The position numbers and the translations under genes are program-made. The notes under the pieces were generated by a model, which saw nothing but the letters and a program-made list of their open reading frames with translations, had not been told where the DNA came from and searched no databases. Shown here piece by piece: positions 23,312-27,421 of a DNA stretch of 27,421 bases (positions within the stretch are counted from its first letter, which is position 1; each line of letters starts with the position of its first letter). Source of the DNA: JBAYJY01 sp041664945. GTDB lineage: Bacteria > UBP15 > UBA6099. Location: NCBI GenBank assembly GCA_041664945.1, contig JBAYJY010000049.1, positions 1 through 27,421 of the forward strand. The letters are read 5' to 3'.

Positions 23312-25087
23312 TCAGAACAGTCCCGTGACCTTTCCGGTCTCCACGTTCACATCGATCCGGCGGAATGCCGGGTCTGACGACGTGCCTGGCATGAGCTTGA
23401 TGTCGCCCGCGACGGGGACGATGAACTTCGAGCCGCCGTAAACCATTATATCCCTGATCGGCAACTGCCAGCCGGTCGGCCGGCCCTTCAGGTCCGGATC
23501 GTGCGAAAGGCTCAACTGCGTCTTCACCATGCAAGTAATGTAATCGTGGTACTGCGGGTCTTTCTCTATTTCCTTTAATTTCTGCTGGGCGAGCGTTGTA
23601 GTATAGATCACGCCGTCCGCGCCGTAAACTTTCTTCGCTATGCGTTCAATCCGCTTGCTGAGCGGGGTGTCATATTTATAAAGCAGTTTAAACTTCGGCT
23701 TGTCGTTGCAGGCGTCTATGACCGCATCCGCGAGTTCGAGAGCTCCGGCGCCGCCGTAGCGCCAGTGGTCTGACATTGCGCAACGCGCGCCCGCCTCTTC
23801 GGCGGCTTTGCGAACCAACGCGACTTCGGCGTCCGTGTCCGAGCTGAACTTGTTGATGCAGACGACCGGCGAAATGCCAGCCATCTTGACCGTCTCGATG
23901 TGCGCGAGCAGATTGCAAAGCCCTTTTTCAAGCAGGCCGAGGTCCTCCTCTGTGTAAGCTTTGTCGAGCGGCTTGCCGGGAGCGACACGGGGGCCGCCGC
24001 CGTGCATCTTCAGCGCGCGGATCGTCGCGACGATCACCGCGCAGTTCGGCGTCATTCCGCTCAGCCGGCATTTTATGTTCCAGAATTTTTCAAAGCCGAT
24101 GTCCGCGCCGAAACCGGCCTCTGTGACATGATAGTCGGCAAGCTTGAGCGCGAGCATATCCGATACAATCGAGCTTTGGCCGATCGCGATGTTCGCGAAC
24201 GGGCCGGCATGCACGAAAATCGGCTGTCCTTCGAGCGATTGAAGCAGATTCGGGTTGAACGCCTTGAGAACCCACGCCGCCATGGCGCCGTCTACTTCCA
24301 GATCGGCGGTCGTAACCGGCTTGCCGTACTTATCGTAGGCGACGATGATTCTGCCCATGCGTTCCCGCATGTCCTTCAGGCTTGAAGAAACAGCGAGAAT
24401 CGCCATGACTTCCGAACTGACGGCGATGGCGAAACCGCTCTCCATCATGATGCCGTCCATCTTGCCGCCGAGTCCGATTGTGATGTTGCGAAGCGCCTGC
24501 GCGCAGAAGTCTATCGCCCATTTAATCTCGACGCGTCTCGGGTCGATTTCGAGCCTTTTGAGGTTTTTCTTCGCGAGCGTCGCGTCGTCATAATTCGCCT
24601 CGTGCTGCATGCGGGATGTCAGCGCGACCATCGCGAGGTTGTGCGCATTTGTGACGAAATCGATATCTCCAGTGAGGCCGAGCGAGAACGGCGTAAGCGG
24701 CACGCATTGAGCGAGACCGCCGCCAGCCGCGCTGCCTTTGATGTTGAACGTCGGGCCGCCCGAAGGCTGCCTAATCGCGCCGGTGACACGCTTGCCGCGC
24801 ATCGCCAGCCCGGGAATAAGGCCCATCGTCGTTGTCGTCTTGCCTTCCCCGAGCGGCGTCGGCGTTATCGCCGTAACAACTATATACTTCCCGTTTTTCC
24901 TTTTCTGAATGCGGTCGTAAACAGCCGTGAAATCCACTTTCCCCAGATGACGTCCGAGCGGTATCTGCTCGTTCTTCTCGATCCCAAGCTCTTCGAACAA
25001 CTGCTCGATCGTCTTCAGGTCCTCTTCCCTCGCCTCCGCAATCTCCCAATCCTTCATCCTTGTTGGATCCAACTTTTTGATATCCAT
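23312..25087 (-). CDS. fhs: Formate-tetrahydrofolate ligase (10-formyl-THF synthetase)
   Basis: The enzyme activates formate with ATP onto tetrahydrofolate, the first folate-bound step of the methyl branch. Diagnostic segments are the P-loop TPTPLGEGKTTTTMG near residue 75, RQPSGGPTFNIKGSAAGGG, the DFVTNAHNLAM region and FVHAGPFANIAIGQSS. At 591 residues it is about 30 longer than the clostridial enzymes I remember (near 557), with an N-terminal extension (MDIKKLDPTRMKDWEIAEA). The ATG at 25087 has GGGGAGGG about 9 bases upstream. A TTG at 25105 would overlap that site and is rejected. The 208-base gap before it holds a repeat and a possible promoter. Confidence 0.96.
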   Translation of the reverse strand: MDIKKLDPTRMKDWEIAEAREEDLKTIEQLFEELGIEKNEQIPLGRHLGKVDFTAVYDRIQKRKNGKYIVVTAITPTPLGEGKTTTTMGLIPGLAMRGKRVTGAIRQPSGGPTFNIKGSAAGGGLAQCVPLTPFSLGLTGDIDFVTNAHNLAMVALTSRMQHEANYDDATLAKKNLKRLEIDPRRVEIKWAIDFCAQALRNITIGLGGKMDGIMMESGFAIAVSSEVMAILAVSSSLKDMRERMGRIIVAYDKYGKPVTTADLEVDGAMAAWVLKAFNPNLLQSLEGQPIFVHAGPFANIAIGQSSIVSDMLALKLADYHVTEAGFGADIGFEKFWNIKCRLSGMTPNCAVIVATIRALKMHGGGPRVAPGKPLDKAYTEEDLGLLEKGLCNLLAHIETVKMAGISPVVCINKFSSDTDAEVALVRKAAEEAGARCAMSDHWRYGGAGALELADAVIDACNDKPKFKLLYKYDTPLSKRIERIAKKVYGADGVIYTTTLAQQKLKEIEKDPQYHDYITCMVKTQLSLSHDPDLKGRPTGWQLPIRDIMVYGGSKFIVPVAGDIKLMPGTSSDPAFRRIDVNVETGKVTGLF

Positions 25088-25118
25088 GCTCCCAACCCTC
25101 CCCAAAGTAGTTTCAATA

Positions 25119-25124
25119 ATTATA
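25119..25124 (-). promoter_or_regulatory. Possible internal promoter upstream of fhs
   Basis: A perfect TATAAT lies on the minus strand at 25124-25119, giving a predicted start near 25112 and a leader of about 25 bases before the fhs ATG. The -35 region (TTCCGC at 25147-25142, 17-base spacing) is poor. It could boost the fhs-to-nuoG part of the cluster separately from metVF. Confidence 0.35.
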
Positions 25125-25210
25125 AGTACATTCTCCAGGTAGCGGAATGCCCGAAAAATCTTTTACGCAGAGTCTGGAAAAGCGAAATGATGGATATGGG
25201 AATTGCTGTT

Positions 25211-25289
25211 CGGGATTGCTTCGGCGCTTCGCTTCTCGAATTACGCGGCTTTGTTCAAAATTGCTAAGGCTAAGAACGCCTCGCAATGA
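25211..25289. repeat. Dispersed TCATTGCGAGG...GAAGCAATCCCG-type repeat element
   Basis: Read on the minus strand the element starts TCATTGCGAGGCGTTCTTAG (25289-25270) and ends GAGAAGCGAAGCGCCGAAGC followed by AATCCCG (25238-25211). The outer ends TCATTGCGAG and GCAATCCCG are partly complementary to each other. From memory this resembles widely dispersed intergenic palindromic elements in bacterial genomes. It explains why this gap is the widest in the cluster. Confidence 0.6.
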
Positions 25290-25295
25290 TTTTTA

Positions 25296-25862
25296 TTATC
25301 TCTTGACGTCCCTGAGAAGAGCAAGCGTCTCCATTCGGGTCATCTCGTTCTTGCGGAACGCGCCTTTGACGGATGACGTCACCGTGCATGTGCCCGCTTC
25401 TTTCACGCCGCGCATCGACATGCAGAGGTGTTCCGCCTCGACAACGACCATGACGCCCTGCGGCTTCAACGTTTCCATCAGAGCCGTCGCGACCTGCTCA
25501 GTGAATCGTTCCTGAAGCTGGAGCCTCTGCGAAAGCGTGTGGATTACACGTACGAGTTTGCTCAGGCCCGTAATGCGGCCGCCGTCCGGAATATAGGCAA
25601 TGTGCGCGCGGCCGACGAACGGCAGCATGTGGTGTTCGCACATCGAATAAAACGGGATGTCCCTGACCATTATTATTTCGTCGACGCTCGCCTCCGGAAG
25701 TATCTTGATCTCTTCCGCAGGGTTCTTGCCAATACCGCGGAATATCTCTTCGTACATTTCCGCGACGCGCGCCGGCGTTTCAACAAGTTCCGGCCGGTCC
25801 GGGTCTTCGCCTATCGCCTCGAGTATGTCCCTTACCGCCTTCTCTATTTTTTTCGTGTCCAT
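25296..25862 (-). CDS. folE: GTP cyclohydrolase I (type IA)
   Basis: The 188-residue enzyme converts GTP to dihydroneopterin triphosphate, the first step of tetrahydrofolate synthesis. The zinc ligands are Cys75 and His78 in FYSMCEHHMLPF and Cys147 in EAEHLCMSMRGVK. GLSKLVRVI and QERFTEQVA are further signatures, and the length is typical. GGAG lies about 7 bases before the ATG. It sits between metF and fhs, inside the Wood-Ljungdahl cluster and away from other folate-synthesis genes. The likely logic is to match the supply of folate carrier to pathway expression. It is downstream of metF by about 80 bases. Confidence 0.95.
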   Translation of the reverse strand: MDTKKIEKAVRDILEAIGEDPDRPELVETPARVAEMYEEIFRGIGKNPAEEIKILPEASVDEIIMVRDIPFYSMCEHHMLPFVGRAHIAYIPDGGRITGLSKLVRVIHTLSQRLQLQERFTEQVATALMETLKPQGVMVVVEAEHLCMSMRGVKEAGTCTVTSSVKGAFRKNEMTRMETLALLRDVKR

Positions 25863-25943
25863 ATTTTCTCCAATGCCTAAGGCAGAATGCCCAAAGCCGC
25901 CGTTAGTTTTCAGTGATTGTTATACGAGCTTTCCCTTCAGAGG

Positions 25944-26870
25944 TCAATCAACCTTCGGGCGCGGCAGAAGACCGGCGGCTTCGAGTATCTCCGGAACTCT
26001 GTGTTCCCACTCGATCGCCATAAGATGTATTCCGTGAACACCCTCGATGCTCCGCAGGCGGTTTATCTGCTCGACACAAAGCTTGATTCCTTCCTCGGCA
26101 GCGCTCTCTTTCGGAACGCCCTTCATCCTCTGGATTATCTCGTCCGGTATCGAAATGCCGGAGACCTTGTTGTTCATGTAGTTCGCCATGCCCGCCGATT
26201 TCAGAGGCGTAACGCCTGCCATGATGTGAATTTTTTCGTGTAGTCCACGCTCGCGCACGCCCTGCATCCATTTCTCGAAGCGGTCCATGTCGTATATGCA
26301 CTGCGTTTGCACGAAGTCCACGCCCGCGGCGGCCTTCTTCGCCAGTCTCGGAACGCGGCTCGCGAACGGATCGCCGAACGGATTCTCCGCCGCGCCGATG
26401 AACATCTTGAAATCGCCGTCTATGTCATCGCCGCACATGACTTTATTCTCATCGCGCATTTTTTTGACCATCGCGATCATCTGCACGCTGTCGAGATCGA
26501 AAACATTCTTCGCTGTCGGATGGTTGCCGAAACACTGGTGGTCGCCCGAGAGGCAGAGCATATTGCGGACACCGAGCGCGCAGGCGCCGAACAGATCGCT
26601 CTGCATCGCGATCCGGTTGCGGTCGCGACACACCATCTGCATCACAGGCTCGAGGCCGAGATCGATAAGAATTTTCGCGGATGCTATGCTGGACATCCTG
26701 ACGATCGCCGTCTGATTGTCCGTCAGATTTACGGCGTCGACCCTGCCGCGCAGGAATTCGGCCTTCTTATCAATTATCTCGCGGTTCGGCCCTTTCGGCG
26801 GTCCGAGCTCTCCGGTCACCGCAAATTGGCCGCCTGCCAATATCTTCTCAAGATTCGAGTTTGACTTCAC
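25944..26870 (-). CDS. metF: Methylene-tetrahydrofolate reductase, catalytic subunit
   Basis: The 308-residue FAD-containing TIM-barrel enzyme reduces methylene-THF to methyl-THF, the last folate step before the corrinoid protein. Recognisable parts are AVTGELGPPKGPN at the N-terminus, DAVNLTDNQTA, MQMVCRDRNR, NMLCLSGDH and GVDFVQTQCIYDMDRFEKWM. It starts with GTG at 26870, 7 bases after GGGAGGA, and overlaps the end of metV by 23 bases, so translation is coupled. This is the short acetogen-type MetF that works with MetV. No RnfC2, HdrA or other known electron partner gene lies next to it. Confidence 0.94.
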   Translation of the reverse strand: MKSNSNLEKILAGGQFAVTGELGPPKGPNREIIDKKAEFLRGRVDAVNLTDNQTAIVRMSSIASAKILIDLGLEPVMQMVCRDRNRIAMQSDLFGACALGVRNMLCLSGDHQCFGNHPTAKNVFDLDSVQMIAMVKKMRDENKVMCGDDIDGDFKMFIGAAENPFGDPFASRVPRLAKKAAAGVDFVQTQCIYDMDRFEKWMQGVRERGLHEKIHIMAGVTPLKSAGMANYMNNKVSGISIPDEIIQRMKGVPKESAAEEGIKLCVEQINRLRSIEGVHGIHLMAIEWEHRVPEILEAAGLLPRPKVD

Positions 26871-27421
26871 GCAAATCCTCCCTCACGATCTTTCTGACGC
26901 CGCCGGCGCCGCTCGTCGACCAGTCTTTAGGCGGATTAACCGCTTCCATCAGGTCAAGACGTCCAATCCGTTCGAGTCGCTCATGAATCAGCGCCCAGCC
27001 ACAATCGGTGTTCTTCGGGTCGACCTCGCACTTGCCGTTCTCCGAACCGCCACAAGGGCCGTTCATCAGACTCTTCGAACAGCGCGCTATCGGGCATATC
27101 CCGCCGGTTACGCTTAAAACGCAGTTCCCGCAGCCGGCGCAGTATTCAGCGAACACACCCGGTTCCTTCGGCCGACCGTAAAATGTCGTGTTCAATCCAG
27201 GCATAACCACAGCGTCCGGGAACAGCTCAACAATCGTCTGCACGCCGACCCCGCATGCTATCGACAGCACGATATCGGCTTCCTTTATCTTCTCTTTCAC
27301 CGTCTCGAAAAATTCATCCTCGCACTGCCGCTCGATCGTGGCTTCATCGACTTCAAGCTCAGCGCCGTCGATGCTCGCCGCCATTCGGAGCTGCGACGCG
27401 AGTATCCCGACTTCCTTCGAA
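26848..27421 (-). CDS. metV: MetV, zinc/iron-sulfur partner of methylene-THF reductase (5' end outside window)
   Basis: The frame is open from the right edge to a TGA at 26848, about 190 residues. The first visible residues (SKEVGILASQLRMA) match an internal part of MetV proteins, after their N-terminal cysteine motif, so the true start lies beyond the window; the ATG at 27384 is internal. The C-terminal MTHFR_C-type domain has the cysteine-rich YCAGCGNCV, GICPIARCSKSLMNGPCGG and GKCEV segments that bind iron-sulfur clusters. MetV passes electrons to the flavin of MetF. Its last 23 bases overlap metF. Confidence 0.92.
   Translation of the reverse strand, partial: SKEVGILASQLRMAASIDGAELEVDEATIERQCEDEFFETVKEKIKEADIVLSIACGVGVQTIVELFPDAVVMPGLNTTFYGRPKEPGVFAEYCAGCGNCVLSVTGGICPIARCSKSLMNGPCGGSENGKCEVDPKNTDCGWALIHERLERIGRLDLMEAVNPPKDWSTSGAGGVRKIVREDLREVKLES

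Noticed and set aside
25863..25943. A further palindromic repeat in the metF-folE gap (GCCTTAGGC)
   Set aside because: The palindrome is 9 bases long and lacks the GTAGG end of the other elements. It may be a remnant but cannot be distinguished from chance here.
1..27421. CRISPR arrays, tRNA or rRNA genes, insertion sequences with transposase
   Set aside because: No regularly spaced direct repeats, cloverleaf-like segments, rRNA segments or transposase-like proteins were seen on either strand.

Overview
This window most likely comes from an uncultured, strictly anaerobic bacterium that runs the bacterial-type Wood-Ljungdahl (reductive acetyl-CoA) pathway. The basis is an almost uninterrupted minus-strand gene cluster from the right edge down to about 10.1 kb. 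It carries both methyl-branch enzymes (MetV, MetF, Fhs, FolD) and carbonyl-branch enzymes (CODH, acetyl-CoA synthase, both corrinoid iron-sulfur protein subunits, two CooC-type nickel ATPases). Metal-ligand residues that I could count agree with the known enzymes. The lineage cannot be named from the sequence. Whether the pathway runs towards acetate, towards CO2 fixation or in the oxidative direction cannot be decided either.

Layout. (1) Positions 1-3529, minus strand: a radical SAM locus. A 781-residue protein fuses a B12-binding-type/radical SAM unit to a second, different radical SAM domain. It is followed by a free-standing radical SAM protein that is visibly a paralogue of that second domain, and by an unrecognised gene cut by the left edge. 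(2) Positions 3530-3795: a divergent promoter region. (3) Positions 3796-8070, plus strand: a sugar-nucleotide pyrophosphorylase, a polytopic membrane protein resembling GT-C glycosyltransferases, and a DUF115/Maf-type protein, which together suggest surface glycan or glycoprotein synthesis. (4) Positions 8071-8418: a 348-base non-coding stretch with a bidirectional terminator hairpin, a second hairpin and promoter-like sites. (5) Positions 8419-10142, plus strand: a 69-residue unknown protein, a metallo-beta-lactamase-fold hydrolase and a single-pass membrane protein. (6) Positions 10085-27421, minus strand: the Wood-Ljungdahl cluster, transcribed in the order metV, metF, folE, fhs, cooC, acsA, acsB, acsC, unknown 109 aa, acsF-like ATPase, unknown 71 aa, acsD, folD, then a NuoE/NuoF/NuoG-like (HydCBA-like) electron-transfer trio.

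How the genes work together. Fhs and FolD convert formate plus tetrahydrofolate to methylene-THF, and MetF with MetV reduces it to methyl-THF. The corrinoid protein AcsCD carries the methyl group to AcsB, where it joins CO made by AcsA. FolE starts folate synthesis and so could supply the carrier. The flavin/Fe-S trio at the 3' end has no catalytic hydrogenase domain. It probably links NAD(H), ferredoxin and a partner such as MetFV or a formate dehydrogenase encoded elsewhere. The methyltransferase AcsE, the corrinoid-protein activase AcsV and formate dehydrogenase are not in this window.

The most unusual points are the tandem radical SAM fusion with its stand-alone paralogue, the hydrogenase-like trio lacking an H-cluster subunit, and short palindromic repeats at junctions inside the pathway cluster. 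Three of these repeats supply the TAG stop codon of the gene in front of them, and a different repeat contains the annotated ATG of the NuoE-like gene.
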